NCBI GenBank assembly: GCA_009380025.1
Contig: WHSP01000002.1
Span: 1-64,000 of the forward strand
Source: Gemmatimonas sp.
GTDB lineage: Bacteria > Gemmatimonadota > Gemmatimonadetes > Longimicrobiales > Longimicrobiaceae
Reading direction: 5' to 3'
DNA length: 64,000 nucleotides
The notes beneath the pieces were generated by a model. That model saw only the letters and a list, made by a program, of their open reading frames with translations, did no database searches and was not told the origin of the DNA. Numbering within the stretch: position 1 is the first letter of the stretch; every line of letters begins with the position of its first letter. Shown here piece by piece: positions 16,937 to 25,091 of this stretch. The position numbers and the translations under genes are program-made.

Positions 16937-17389
16937 TCAGCGAGCGCGAGCTTCGCCTCCGGGTATGGCGCGAGGGCGTCCTCCATGAGTCGCCGCAGCT
17001 CGATCCACAGGGTGCGCGGTCAGATCGCCCGCCGGCGCCCGGTCCAGCTCGCCGGTGACCTTCAGGAAGAGGGTGATGTTGTTACGGGCTTCACCGATCG
17101 CCCGCAGTGCAATGGCGCGCTCCCCCTCGCTCAATGCCTGGCTCAAGATCTGGCGGGTCTGCTCGTGGAGGTCCTGCAGCTCGGCGAGCAAGCGATTGCT
17201 GTCCGTCAACTCCTGCGCATCGCTCGCGTTCGTGAGCAGCTTCGGGAGGTGCGCCTGCTGGTGACGGCGGACGGCCGGTTCAGTCAGCCCGTGTTGCGAC
17301 GCTATGCGTCGGTAAGGCGTACCGCGCACTAACGCGCGATCAATCGCGGCCCGCTCGGGGTGGCGGCAGACAGTGCAGGTTCGGGGCAT
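16937..17389 (-). CDS. HTH/zinc-type protein upstream of terminase (small-terminase role)
   Basis: Starts at MPRTCTVCRHPERAAIDRAL (ATG 17389). The CxxC-H motif and the following HTH (YRRIASQHGLTEPAVRRHQQ) bind DNA; a long helical middle region follows. This protein type regularly precedes terminase genes in bacterial prophage remnants and probably serves as, or replaces, the small terminase. The natural C-terminus (LWIELRRLMEDALAPYPEA, then KLALAEALDRASGEWDRR) is found in another frame around 17000-16915, so the 3' end is also frameshifted. Treat as damaged. Confidence 0.6.
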   Translation of the reverse strand: MPRTCTVCRHPERAAIDRALVRGTPYRRIASQHGLTEPAVRRHQQAHLPKLLTNASDAQELTDSNRLLAELQDLHEQTRQILSQALSEGERAIALRAIGEARNNITLFLKVTGELDRAPAGDLTAHPVDRAAATHGGRPRAIPGGEARAR

Positions 17390-17613
17390 GGGGGCAAGGT
17401 ATGTCCACCAGCCGAGTGGTGCCAAGGTCCGTGTCTTTCGAGCTACCGTACCCGAGAAGTCGGGAGGTCTATGCTCCTCCGGCTTCTTCAGAGCCGGCGC
17501 GCCTTCCCTCCCGGCTAGGCTCTCTCGGGAGTTGGTGCCAGACTTGGTGCCAAACCGGACCGATACAGACCGATATATCGGGCGTTAGGCGTCGTTGAAT
17601 CCAGCGATGAACG

Positions 17614-17648
17614 AAGCCCCGCAACGGCCGGTAACCGTTGCGGGGCTT
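17614..17648 (-). terminator. Strong hairpin downstream of tRNA-Val
   Basis: Perfect 14-bp stem AAGCCCCGCAACGG (17614-17627) with CCGTTGCGGGGCTT (17635-17648), 7-base loop, 15 bases past the tRNA 3' end. Only a weak T-run follows on the minus strand, but position supports termination. Confidence 0.6.
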
Positions 17649-17662
17649 GAACTTCGAAAGAA

Positions 17663-17737
17663 TGGGCGCTGAGGGATTCGAACCCCCGACCTTCTGGGTG
17701 TAAACCAGACGCTCTAAACCAGCTGAGCTAAGCGCCC
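17663..17737 (-). tRNA. tRNA-Val (anticodon TAC)
   Basis: A complete cloverleaf on the minus strand: acceptor GGGCGCT/AGCGCCC plus discriminator A, D-arm GCTC-AGCTGGTTTA-GAGC, anticodon arm TCTGG-TTTACAC-CCAGA (anticodon TAC), variable loop AGGTC, T-arm GGGGG-TTCGAAT-CCCTC. CCA is not encoded. It reads GUA/GUN valine codons. It borders the phage remnants and lies near integrase-arm-like repeats, so it may also have served as an attachment site. Confidence 0.95.
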
Positions 17738-17805
17738 AAACTTTTTACGGGGAAGTAGATAGGCAGTGCACTAAAGCGTTCGTTTCAGCCTCCCCTTTCG
17801 CGTAT

Positions 17806-17822
17806 GGGGCACATATGGGGCA
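17806..17822 (+). repeat. GGGCACATATGGGGCAC, partner of 13631-13647
   Basis: Same-orientation copy (two mismatches in 17) of the repeat at 13631-13647; about 68 bases upstream of the tRNA-Val 5' end. See the partner entry. Confidence 0.5.
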
Positions 17823-17970
17823 CAGAACCCGCCCTGGTACGCACATGCGGCCCGATCCGGACAGGATGGGCCGCACCTGGAAAATAACGCCGGGAGCCCG
17901 CTACTGGAACCACCCCCTCAAGCCGCTCCGCCGTCTTGGCCGAACAGGTCAAGCACACCACTCATGGTCC

Positions 17971-18303
17971 TCAGGGGTGAATCTCCCGCCTCTCGGGGAG
18001 GCGATACTGTATGCCGGATGCATCCCCGGCAAGAGTGATCACCAAATGGCGGCCGCGCCTCTCCTTCCTCGTGATCTCCACGTCGGCGGCCCGGACTCTC
18101 GAGACCCGCCCGTTGTAGTCCACGATCGGGCCATTGTAGGTAGCGGTGCCCTCGAACTCATTGCTAAGGTCGCCGGTATCGGACATGTCGATCCGCGCCT
18201 CACCCTCAAAGGTGAGCGCGCCGAGATTCTGACGTACCCGAAGCCATCCGGTGCCAGGGCATCCGTCCAGTGTCACCGGTCTTGATTGCGGTCGTCGAGT
18301 CAT
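17971..18303 (-). CDS. Hypothetical protein, beta-rich, second gene of a pair
   Basis: 110 residues from ATG 18303, which has GGAG at a good distance and follows the upstream gene's stop by 22 bases. Sequence: Arg-rich start (MTRRPQSRPVTLDGCPGTG), then alternating hydrophobic stretches (ALTFEGEARIDM, FEGTATYNGPIVDYNGRV, GRHLVITLAGDASGI), typical of a small beta-sandwich or barrel. No signal peptide. I recognise no family. Presumably works with the membrane-anchored product of 18326-19039, with which it forms an operon. Confidence 0.5.
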   Translation of the reverse strand: MTRRPQSRPVTLDGCPGTGWLRVRQNLGALTFEGEARIDMSDTGDLSNEFEGTATYNGPIVDYNGRVSRVRAADVEITRKERRGRHLVITLAGDASGIQYRLPERREIHP

Positions 18304-18325
18304 GAATGAAACTCCTGTCCTCTTG

Positions 18326-19039
18326 TCAAATCGCGCCCCCCCGCCTCGGTCTTCCGAATCGTTGGTAGAGCCTTGCAATCGGAGTCGGCGACGGAAGCTC
18401 AACCTGAGGCGGGCCGATCAGGTCCGTTATTCGATCCGCGACGTTTCGCGCCCTTCGGGCTGTGGTCCGGTAGCTCTCCTCAAGATTTCTAGTCACGATG
18501 GACCGATTGACGTTGTCCAGGCTCGGATCGAATGTTCTTTCGTGCCAGGCGCGTTGGTCAGCACTGTTCTGATTCAAGAAACCGATCTGTTGTCGAACCG
18601 CCAAGGCGCGCTGGCGAAATGACGGAGGAAGAAGTATCAGGTCCGGAAGGGCCGATTCCATCATAGGGAGGGAATACTGCTGTGGTACTAAGTCTTGCCC
18701 TTGCTGGAGATGGTTAGTTCCCAAGGCAGGGTCCCCTCCAATGGCCGCCTCCCTCAGCAGCGGCAGAATATCCACCGCCGTTGTGTCGCCCGTGATGGCG
18801 GCCTCTTCTTGCTCGATTGGTTCGAGCCAATCGATGAACTCTTTGTCTATCGCTCCGAGCTGTGAGTTGAAGCGACTTGCGACAGAGGCCATCAAGTACC
18901 GAGTCTCCCGGAGCTCTGACGTGCACGCCTCCAATACATCCCTTCGACGCCTACGGCGTCGAAGATAGTCGGCAATCGGACCACCCAGCAGCCCCAGAGC
19001 CCAACCCAGAACAACGGCGACAATCTCAGAGATGGACAC
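18326..19039 (-). CDS. Hypothetical membrane-anchored helical protein
   Basis: 237 residues from GTG 19039. An N-terminal hydrophobic segment (SEIVAVVLGWALGLLGGPIA) precedes a very basic stop-transfer (YLRRRRRRRDVLE), so the rest faces the cytoplasm. It is mainly helical (ACTSELRETRYLMASVAS, a conserved-looking TRRARNVADRITDLI near the end). The layout matches poorly described phage- or island-borne membrane proteins in which a single TM precedes a helical bundle. No enzyme motif is visible. Followed by a small beta-rich partner. Confidence 0.55.
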   Translation of the reverse strand: MSISEIVAVVLGWALGLLGGPIADYLRRRRRRRDVLEACTSELRETRYLMASVASRFNSQLGAIDKEFIDWLEPIEQEEAAITGDTTAVDILPLLREAAIGGDPALGTNHLQQGQDLVPQQYSLPMMESALPDLILLPPSFRQRALAVRQQIGFLNQNSADQRAWHERTFDPSLDNVNRSIVTRNLEESYRTTARRARNVADRITDLIGPPQVELPSPTPIARLYQRFGRPRRGGAI

Positions 19040-19211
19040 ACGAAACCTCTCAACCCGTCACGTATGCGTTCTACCGGAACAACCTTCCGAGCCACCTGCC
19101 CGTCACCCGGCCCGCAACCCGCCGGCCGATCCTACGGCCCACGGTCCCGCGGCGGACGGCGTTCACGTCGCCCAGCAGCCGCGAGCAGGTACAGCATTGT
19201 GCGGAGGCTGT

Positions 19212-19436
19212 TCATCGGTCCTCCTGTTCGAGAGTGTTCGCGATCGAGGCGAGCTCCCCGCCCCGTTGCCGGGCATACTGGGCCAGCCGCTCCCGCCAGT
19301 CTGTCGGCGGTGGACGGTAGTTTCTGTGATCAGGGTCGAGCCGCATCTGCCGGATGCTCTGAGCGGGCCTATCCAGCAACTCGGCTGCGTCTTCCGCGGT
19401 GATGCCGAGCGCGTCCATCGATTGCTTGAAGTCCAT
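19212..19436 (-). CDS. Small HTH DNA-binding protein
   Basis: 74 residues from ATG 19436 (upstream in-frame codons lack an RBS). Helices MDFKQSMDALGITAEDAAELL and RPAQSIRQMRLDPDHR form an XRE-like HTH of the type found in phage and plasmid control proteins, followed by RPPPTDWRERLAQYARQRGG. It is divergent from the gene at 19624, so the 187-base gap is probably its control region, and it likely regulates the island's early genes. Confidence 0.6.
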   Translation of the reverse strand: MDFKQSMDALGITAEDAAELLDRPAQSIRQMRLDPDHRNYRPPPTDWRERLAQYARQRGGELASIANTLEQEDR

Positions 19437-19623
19437 TGTCGTCACTGGCGGTATTGACTTGCGGTCTACGTCACTATATCTATGGACTCGCAGGGCAATA
19501 AACAAGGCGCCGACCCGAACCCCGCCAAGGACACAGGTCGACGCCTTCTCACCCAACGACCCGAGGCCGCGGGCACTCTCAATCTGCCCTGCCCCGCCGC
19601 CTCGGGTCAAGGAGACCATCACC

Positions 19624-19902
19624 ATGCAGGACCAGAATGCTCCCCCGTGCCGCCGGCGGCCGGAAGGCTACGAAGGTCCCCCCGCTGTCATCGCGTATAT
19701 GCTGTACGAGGATCTACGAGCCGCGAAGAAGGACGTGGCCCACCTCCTGGCGCAGGCGAAGTGCGGCGGACCCGGAGCGGAGTCGGTGCAGCGCGAACTC
19801 GAGCAGGAGCAGCTCGACCAGATCCACGCCTTGCTTGCAATTCGTCGCCTCGCCGGCGACAAGCATGCCGGGCTGTACATCCCGGAGCTGAGCTTGATGT
19901 AA
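19624..19902 (+). pseudogene. 5' part of an island gene interrupted by IS21-family element
   Basis: From ATG 19624 (AAGGAG upstream): QDQNAPPCRRRPEGYEGPPA, then helical DLRAAKKDVAHLLAQAK and ESVQRELEQEQLDQIHALLA, ending IPELSLM. The stop TAA (19900-19902) belongs to the IS left end. Joining the sequence after the IS right end restores the frame: LSLMSAQLSRLVLMTGREL and on to the stop at 22141. The original protein was therefore ~145 residues, all-helical, unknown function, translationally coupled to the next gene. Confidence 0.75.
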
Positions 19903-20030
19903 GCACCGATCGTAATGTCCCACTTTCGCCGACTGAAATGTCCCACCCTGGATCACGACGCTGAGCGGCTCGAGTAGCCGCTTCAGCGTCTCCTCTTCAA
20001 CTTGGCACCTCCACCTCAACTGGGAGGAAG

Positions 20031-21065
20031 GTGCCCGTCAAGTGGGAGATTCGCGTGCTAATCACACATTTTTTGGATCGGGGCCTTCCCAAGGCCAGCA
20101 TCGCTCGTCAGCTCGGAGTCAACCGTCGCACCATCAACCGCTGGATCGCTGAGGGTCAGCTCGAACGCGATGTCGAGACCGGTCAGGTGCGCCAGCCGGT
20201 GCGGCAGAAGAAGCCGTCGAAACTCGAGCCGTTCAAACCGATTATCAGTGCACGCCTTGAGCTCTATCCCGAGCTTACCGCCGTCCGGCTCTTCGACGAG
20301 CTGAAGGCGGCCGGGTACACCGGCGGAATCAGCCAGCTTAGAGCCTACGTGGCGATCTCCCGTCCGAGTCCTGTTCCTGAGCCGCTGGTGCGCTTCGAGA
20401 CGGAACCGGGGCACCAGGCGCAGGTCGACTTTGCCGAGTTCACCTTCCCCTGGGGGAAGCGATACGCGCTCCTGGTCGTTCTCGGCTACTCCCGGCTTCT
20501 CTGGCTGCGGTTCTATCCGAAGCAGGATATGCAGACCCTGTTCGCCGGTCTGGAGGAGGCGTTCGCCTGCTTCGGCGGCGTACCGCGGGAGATCCTCTTC
20601 GACCAGATGGCCAGCGTCATCACACGGGATCTCCGGGACCAAGGCGGCAAACTACTCGAGAATCGGGAGTTTCTCCGCTTCGCCGCCCACTGGCAGTTCC
20701 GAGTTCGCGCGTGCCGTCCGTACCGGGCGAAAACGAAAGGCAAAGTCGAACGGCCGATTCGCTACCTGCGCGAGAGCTTCATCTACGCTCGTGACTTCGT
20801 CAGCGACGAGGACCTGAACGCTCAGGCTCATATCTGGCTCTCCGGTACCGCCAATGTCCGTAAGCATCGCACGACGAAGGAGAAGCCGCTGGAGCGATTC
20901 ACCCGGGACGAGCAGACGACCCTTTTGGCGCTTGCCGGCCGGCCATACCAGTCGCTGATTCTGCCGCCTAAGACCGAGTCACCCAAGGTCCTGCCGCTTC
21001 CTCGGATCCAGGTTGAGCGCCGGCCGCTCAAGACCTACGCGGCGATCGCGGCAGGTGCCCGATGA
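20031..21065 (+). CDS. istA: IstA transposase of IS21 family
   Basis: 344 residues from GTG 20031. It has the N-terminal HTH (GLPKASIARQLGVNRRTINR) and the rve-type DDE core: GHQAQVDFAEFTFPWG (first Asp), EILFDQMASV (second Asp), and KTKGKVERPIRYLRE (Glu), then a beta-barrel-like C-terminal part. It cuts and joins the element ends with help from the IstB ATPase. The stop overlaps the istB start (ATGA, 21062-21065). Confidence 0.92.
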   Translation: MPVKWEIRVLITHFLDRGLPKASIARQLGVNRRTINRWIAEGQLERDVETGQVRQPVRQKKPSKLEPFKPIISARLELYPELTAVRLFDELKAAGYTGGISQLRAYVAISRPSPVPEPLVRFETEPGHQAQVDFAEFTFPWGKRYALLVVLGYSRLLWLRFYPKQDMQTLFAGLEEAFACFGGVPREILFDQMASVITRDLRDQGGKLLENREFLRFAAHWQFRVRACRPYRAKTKGKVERPIRYLRESFIYARDFVSDEDLNAQAHIWLSGTANVRKHRTTKEKPLERFTRDEQTTLLALAGRPYQSLILPPKTESPKVLPLPRIQVERRPLKTYAAIAAGAR

Positions 21066-21911
21066 AGAGCCTCCGAGACCAGATCCGCGCGCAGCTCGCC
21101 GATCTGAAGATGCCGGGCTCCCTGGAGGGACTCGATGCCGGGCTCCCTGGAGGGACTCGATGCCGTGCTTTCCCGCGTCGACAGCGGCCTCGGCGCTGCC
21201 GAAGCGATCTCCTCCGTCCTGGAAGCGCAGATCGCCCTGCGAAACAACCGCCGCCTCCAGGCAGCGATGCGGAGCAGCCGACTTCCCGCGGTGAAAACGC
21301 TCTCCGACTTCGACTTCGGCTTCCAGCCGTCGCTGAAGCGCGAGCAGATCGAGAGCCTGGCCACGCTCGGCTTCGTCGAGCGGAAGGAAAACGTTGTCTT
21401 CCTCGGACCGCCCGGCGTCGGGAAGACGCACCTCGCGATTGGACTGGCGATCGCCGCCGCTCAGCATGGCCGCCGTGTCTACTACGGCACCCTGGCTGAT
21501 CTCATTACGAGCCTCGAGGAGGCCCATGCGGCGGGCAAGCTCCTGCACCGGATGAAAACGCTCACGCACCCGTCGCTTCTGGTGGTCGATGAGATCGGCT
21601 ACCTGCCTGTCTCCCGCACCGGTGCGATGCACTTCTTTCAGCTCATGAGCCGCCGCTATGAGCATGCCTCCACCGTGCTCACCAGCAACAAGAGCTTCGA
21701 GGAGTGGGGCGAGATCTTTGGCGATGAAGTCATGGCCGCCGCGCTCATCGACCGACTCCTTCATCACTGTCACATCGTCAACATCCGTGGCAACAGCTTC
21801 CGCATGCGTGCTCACTCCGATCTATGGAAACAGCTTCACCCTGACGGGGACTCGGCCTCCGCCTCGTCTCCCCCACGAAAACGGCAGAGAAAGAAGGAGC
21901 TTACGACGTAA
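21062..21911 (+). pseudogene. istB: IstB ATPase, 5' end disrupted by a 25-bp tandem duplication
   Basis: The native start ATG 21062 reads KSLRDQIRAQLADLKMPGSL, then a 25-base sequence (21110-21134) is repeated exactly at 21135-21159 and throws the frame off. The rest is open from the ATG inside the second repeat (21135): MPGSLEGLDAVLSR, Walker A GPPGVGKTHLA, Walker B LLVVDEIGYLP, then the AAA+ sensor HASTVLTSNKSF. A shorter product lacking the first ~16 residues could still be made from 21135, so activity may be reduced rather than abolished. Confidence 0.85.
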
Positions 21912-21978
21912 CCGGCTCGTCACCGAAAGTGGGACATTTCAATCGGTGAAAGCGGGACATCCGTAATCGGTGTTGACA

Positions 21979-22141
21979 CTTGATGTCGGCTCAACTAAGC
22001 CGACTGGTCCTCATGACCGGTCGTGAGCTGGCAGAACGGGCCGGGGAGCTTGAGGTCGTCGCGATGTTCGAGCGACAGATCCGAGAGCGGGAGTCGGAGA
22101 TCGAGGATCACCTCCGTCCGCGATCGAAGGAGGTGGCGTGA
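21979..22141 (+). pseudogene. 3' part of the island gene interrupted by IS21
   Basis: In the frame continued from 19624: MSAQLSRLVLMTGREL, then AERAGELEVVAMFERQIRE and IEDHLRPRSKEVA, with the stop at 22139-22141 overlapping the next ATG. It is helical and acidic/basic, like the 5' part. Whether it can be translated alone (ATG 21984) is unclear. Confidence 0.7.
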
Positions 22142-23046
22142 TGGCCTACCCGATCAAATGGATGGGCTGGGGGCGCTATACGAACACGGGCGAGCGATAC
22201 CGGCTCTGGAAGTTCACAGAGGACGTCCCGGACGTGGGTGCCGAAGTCGGAGACTCCCTTCACAACCAGACGAGCGGCGAGGGCGGTTTCCGCTGGGCTG
22301 TGGCTAAGGCAGAGAGCCGCGGCGGGTGGTGGAAGGACTACGACGCCGACACCATTGCAGAAGTAGTCTTTGGAAGGGAACCTCCCGCATGGGATCCGCC
22401 CAGGGAGACGGACGGAGGGACGGGTATGGGCACCATGAACCCAACCGTCACCCTCGCGCTGACCCAGATCGCCTCGTCTCTGAATCGTCTCAGTGATGCG
22501 TACACCAAGGATGTCGATCTCGAGGCGAAGGGTTCGGAGCAGCCCCATCCCCGTGGCGTCTACGTTTTCGACGGTGAAGGACGGTGGGGTCGCGACTTGT
22601 TGGTCGCATTCGACTCAGAGGGAAACGCTGTCGCCAAACAGGAGCTCCGGGAGGAGGAGACAGAGGAGGAGCGAGTCGTCTTCGCTTCGAATCTTCAGCG
22701 CCGCCTCGACCGACTCGACCCACCGCCTCCACCGGAACCCGGGCCCGACTTCGAGGCCCTGGTGGACGAGCAACTATCCTCGAAGGGACGGGCGCCGTTC
22801 GAACCCTTCGGTCGGACCCTCCTCCACAAGCAGTTCGAAGAGTATAGAACTCCTGAAGGTTATCGAGACTGGCAACCGCTTGCCCGCTTCGATCACTGGC
22901 GCGATTGCAAACCACGGCCGTGCGCCGCGTGTGGCGAGATGTATCGGCCGGCTAAGACGGAGAAGAGCAAGACCCTGAACACCCGTCGCTGTAGGACCTG
23001 CATCGACGCTTCCAAGAATGGCGTCGGCGGCCCGGCCTCCCGCTGA
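22141..23046 (+). CDS. Hypothetical island protein with C-terminal zinc-finger-like motif
   Basis: 301 residues from ATG 22141, whose start overlaps the stop of the interrupted gene. The N-terminal half begins AYPIKWMGWGRYTNTGERYR; the middle is acidic and coiled (REEETEEERVVFASNLQRRL). The C-terminus carries RPCAACGEMYRP and RRCRTC, two CxxC pairs about 20 residues apart that could bind one zinc, like HNH-type or phage zinc ribbons, though the HNH catalytic His is absent. Followed by a strong terminator. No family is recognised; probably DNA-binding. Confidence 0.55.
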   Translation: MAYPIKWMGWGRYTNTGERYRLWKFTEDVPDVGAEVGDSLHNQTSGEGGFRWAVAKAESRGGWWKDYDADTIAEVVFGREPPAWDPPRETDGGTGMGTMNPTVTLALTQIASSLNRLSDAYTKDVDLEAKGSEQPHPRGVYVFDGEGRWGRDLLVAFDSEGNAVAKQELREEETEEERVVFASNLQRRLDRLDPPPPPEPGPDFEALVDEQLSSKGRAPFEPFGRTLLHKQFEEYRTPEGYRDWQPLARFDHWRDCKPRPCAACGEMYRPAKTEKSKTLNTRRCRTCIDASKNGVGGPASR

Positions 23047-23076
23047 AGGTTTCGCGCGCGACATCCCGAACGGCGA

Positions 23077-23101
23077 AGCCCCCTCAAGCGAGGGGGCTTT
23101 T
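23077..23101 (+). terminator. Rho-independent terminator
   Basis: Perfect stem AGCCCCCTC (23077-23085) with GAGGGGGCT (23090-23098), loop AAGC, then TTT. Ends the plus-strand unit 19624-23046. Confidence 0.85.
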
Positions 23102-23256
23102 CGTTACCGTCGCACTTGGCCCGGGGCGCAAGCTGCGACGTTCTCGTGGGTGTTCAGGGCTGGGCGCTCGCCTTCGTCGCGGAGCTGCTGGATGAGGGGT
23201 GCGCATCCATCTGGCGAAAGAGGTACTTCGCCATGCGGGCCCAGGCTTGGGTGGGG

Positions 23257-23748
23257 CTACGGCTCAGGTAGCGCCTCCTCTGCGTTGAGCAACCAAGGGC
23301 GGCAGACCGAGAACCCCGCTTCATCTGCCGCACGATATTGCTCCTCGTCCGTGGTCACGAGGCACACTTGCGCGTCGGAGAGGATTTCCTGTGAGACGCA
23401 AGCCGCCTGGAGGGTCACCGCGGAGCGCGGCGTGAGGCTGTAAAGCTGCATCCAATCGTACGCCTTGCTGATCACTGCGGAGACCTCGACGATGGCGTAG
23501 GCGGGCGAAACGTCGTCGAAGTCGCCCCTGAGCCGCGTCGCCGCTTCCGGAAGTAACTCTCGGTTGTAGAGCCCCTTTTCGGCCCGAGCGATCAGGAAGT
23601 GAAGCGCCTCCAAGAAGGCGATGTCGCATACCAAAACACGCGACCCGCCCTCGTCTCTGCGAGAGCGGGCCACAATATCTCGGACTTCTTCGCATCCTGG
23701 AACGTACGCGTAAATCAGCGCTGTGGTATCAAGGAAGTAGTAGGTCAA
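23257..23748 (-). CDS. PIN-domain toxin (VapC-like)
   Basis: 163 residues from TTG 23748, overlapping the antitoxin stop (TTGA). It starts YYFLDTTALIYAYVPG with the first PIN Asp, has Glu in DIAFLEALHFLIARAEKG, and ends with SDAQVCLVTTDEEQYRAADEAG, carrying the C-terminal acids. The length is slightly above the average VapC. PIN toxins cleave tRNA, rRNA or mRNA when the antitoxin is degraded, and commonly stabilise mobile DNA. This copy is intact, unlike that at 45-435. Confidence 0.75.
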   Translation of the reverse strand: MTYYFLDTTALIYAYVPGCEEVRDIVARSRRDEGGSRVLVCDIAFLEALHFLIARAEKGLYNRELLPEAATRLRGDFDDVSPAYAIVEVSAVISKAYDWMQLYSLTPRSAVTLQAACVSQEILSDAQVCLVTTDEEQYRAADEAGFSVCRPWLLNAEEALPEP

Positions 23749-23957
23749 TGCTGGCCGCCACGGAGTCGCACAATGGTCTCGTGAGGTAACTCGCCGTTGC
23801 TCTCGACCGGGAACGGTTCGGGGAGCACGAAGTTCGGGTCACGTCGAGGTACCCGTACTCGATACCCCGCGCTGCGCATGCGGTAAGCGAAGGCAGCCAA
23901 GTCGTCAGGCACGCCATCCTGCTCGGTCGCCCGATGGTGCAGCAGCGTGGCGTTCAT
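23745..23957 (-). CDS. Antitoxin partner of the PIN toxin
   Basis: 70 residues from ATG 23957 (an ATG at 23969 is also possible). A small protein, MNATLLHHRATEQDGVPDDL, with AFAYRMRSAGYRVRVPRRDPN in the middle and a Glu/Pro-rich tail that could cover the toxin. Spacing (4-base overlap) and order (antitoxin first) are the vapBC norm. I see no recognisable AbrB or RHH DNA-binding signature, so the assignment rests on context. Confidence 0.55.
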   Translation of the reverse strand: MNATLLHHRATEQDGVPDDLAAFAYRMRSAGYRVRVPRRDPNFVLPEPFPVESNGELPHETIVRLRGGQH

Positions 23958-24108
23958 CGTGTCCTCCATAGTTTATAGTCTTAATCCTGAGCCCTCTGAG
24001 GGCCGCCCCTATAAATGCAGGTCTCGCGCCGTGTGTCAATGGTTACCCGCGCAGGTACGTGGGTGTACGTGTTTACCCGTGACCTCTCGCGAGGCTCCGA
24101 GGATGGGT

Positions 24109-24762
24109 TTAGAAGACAGCCTCGCGCCTCTCTTTGGCCGCCTCGTCGCTCCACGCATCGGCGGCTGGGCTATCGTAGTAGACGGAGATCACCTTATCCT
24201 CGGGTGGCAGCAAGACCATTATCGATCCACGATCCGAAGTTAACTCGGAGAGGAGACCCTTCGGGACCGGTTCCGCCCAGTGCGCCCATGCGTCAGCCCT
24301 GCCTATACTCACGCCTCCGCAGAGGTCGAGTGACGATTCGTTGGACTTTCTGACCGTCGGTTCGATCGTCGGGTAGCGAGCCGAAATATCCGACACGAGC
24401 CTATCGAACGCCGTCTCACAGTCGCGTCCACGGCCGAAGGCGACGAAGTACATACCTCGGATCAGGCCCTGCTCGGGGTGCACAACGAACTCGGCGGCCG
24501 ACTCGCGACCAATTATCTGCTCGTCTTCGTAGACCATTCCCTTCGCACCCGCCCCCGCAGGTCTTTCCGTCGTTGGCCGACCGCGTAGGGAGATGATCTC
24601 TCCTTCGGCTGCCCCCCACTGGATTCCGGCAAACGAAGTGATAACTCGGGCTGAAGATGGGTCCGACAAGCCGATCCGTGGCTCCGGAAAATCCTGCGCC
24701 GCGGCCGATCCGGTCGCCGCCGCGAGGATGCAGAGGACTGCAACAAAGGTCGTTCGGTGCAT
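24109..24762 (-). CDS. Exported protein of unknown function
   Basis: 217 residues from ATG 24762. A clear Sec signal peptide (HRTTFVAVLCILAAATGSAA, cleavage after AAA-Q) precedes a soluble domain: SFAGIQWGAAEGEIISLRGR, GMVYEDEQIIGRESA, FDRLVSDISARYPTIEP, ending KVISVYYDSPAA. The pattern (short repeat of a strand, then a 'G-x-W-G' turn) resembles small periplasmic beta/alpha proteins that measure or bind a ligand. The two Cys (CETAF, LCGG) may form a disulphide. No family named. Confidence 0.6.
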   Translation of the reverse strand: MHRTTFVAVLCILAAATGSAAAQDFPEPRIGLSDPSSARVITSFAGIQWGAAEGEIISLRGRPTTERPAGAGAKGMVYEDEQIIGRESAAEFVVHPEQGLIRGMYFVAFGRGRDCETAFDRLVSDISARYPTIEPTVRKSNESSLDLCGGVSIGRADAWAHWAEPVPKGLLSELTSDRGSIMVLLPPEDKVISVYYDSPAADAWSDEAAKERREAVF

Positions 24763-25091
24763 ATGGGACTCCGGGCGGAGGGATGCCATACGATGCGCCT
24801 AACGGATAAACGTCACTCGTTGGCCGCGCAATGTCGCACCCGTTAGGCACCTGTGGGGCCCGTCCGACGAGTGTCACAGTCAGCGGCCGCCGTACTTCAG
24901 AGACCGATGTGCGGGATGGCTCTTAGGGATACCCACGAGGCCCGCTGCGTTGTCCTGTACGTCCCGAAAGGGTGAGCCATTGCAACGCCGCCGCCGCCGT
25001 GGCATTTCAGCGAGAAACGGCCGCTACTGACAGCAGAACGCCCCGGCGAGTTTCCGGGGCGTTGCCTCGTGGGGATCGGACGACGCGCGGG

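Larger units (their letters stand above)
19898..21978 (+). mobile_element. IS21-family insertion sequence
   Basis: 2081 bases, with istA and istB in the usual order. The ends match in inverted orientation: left TGTAAGCACCGATC, right (complement) TGTCAACACCGATT; inner copies of GAAATGTCCCAC occur at both ends, as is typical of multiple transposase-binding sites. A 5-bp target duplication CTTGA flanks it (19893-19897 and 21979-21983). The insertion splits a small island gene. istB is damaged by an internal duplication, so the copy may be immobile. Confidence 0.9.

Noticed and set aside
13522..17737. tRNA fragment and tRNA-Val as attL/attR of one element
   Set aside because: They are on opposite strands and differ in the T-arm and anticodon, so they are not copies of one attachment site.
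24797..24848. Integron attC-like site (GCCTAAC ... GTTAGGC, 52 bases)
   Set aside because: Outer arms match the attC consensus, but the inner arms do not pair as attC does, flanking genes are not in cassette orientation, and other GCCTAAC/GTTAGGC copies in the window lack partners. No integrase gene seen.
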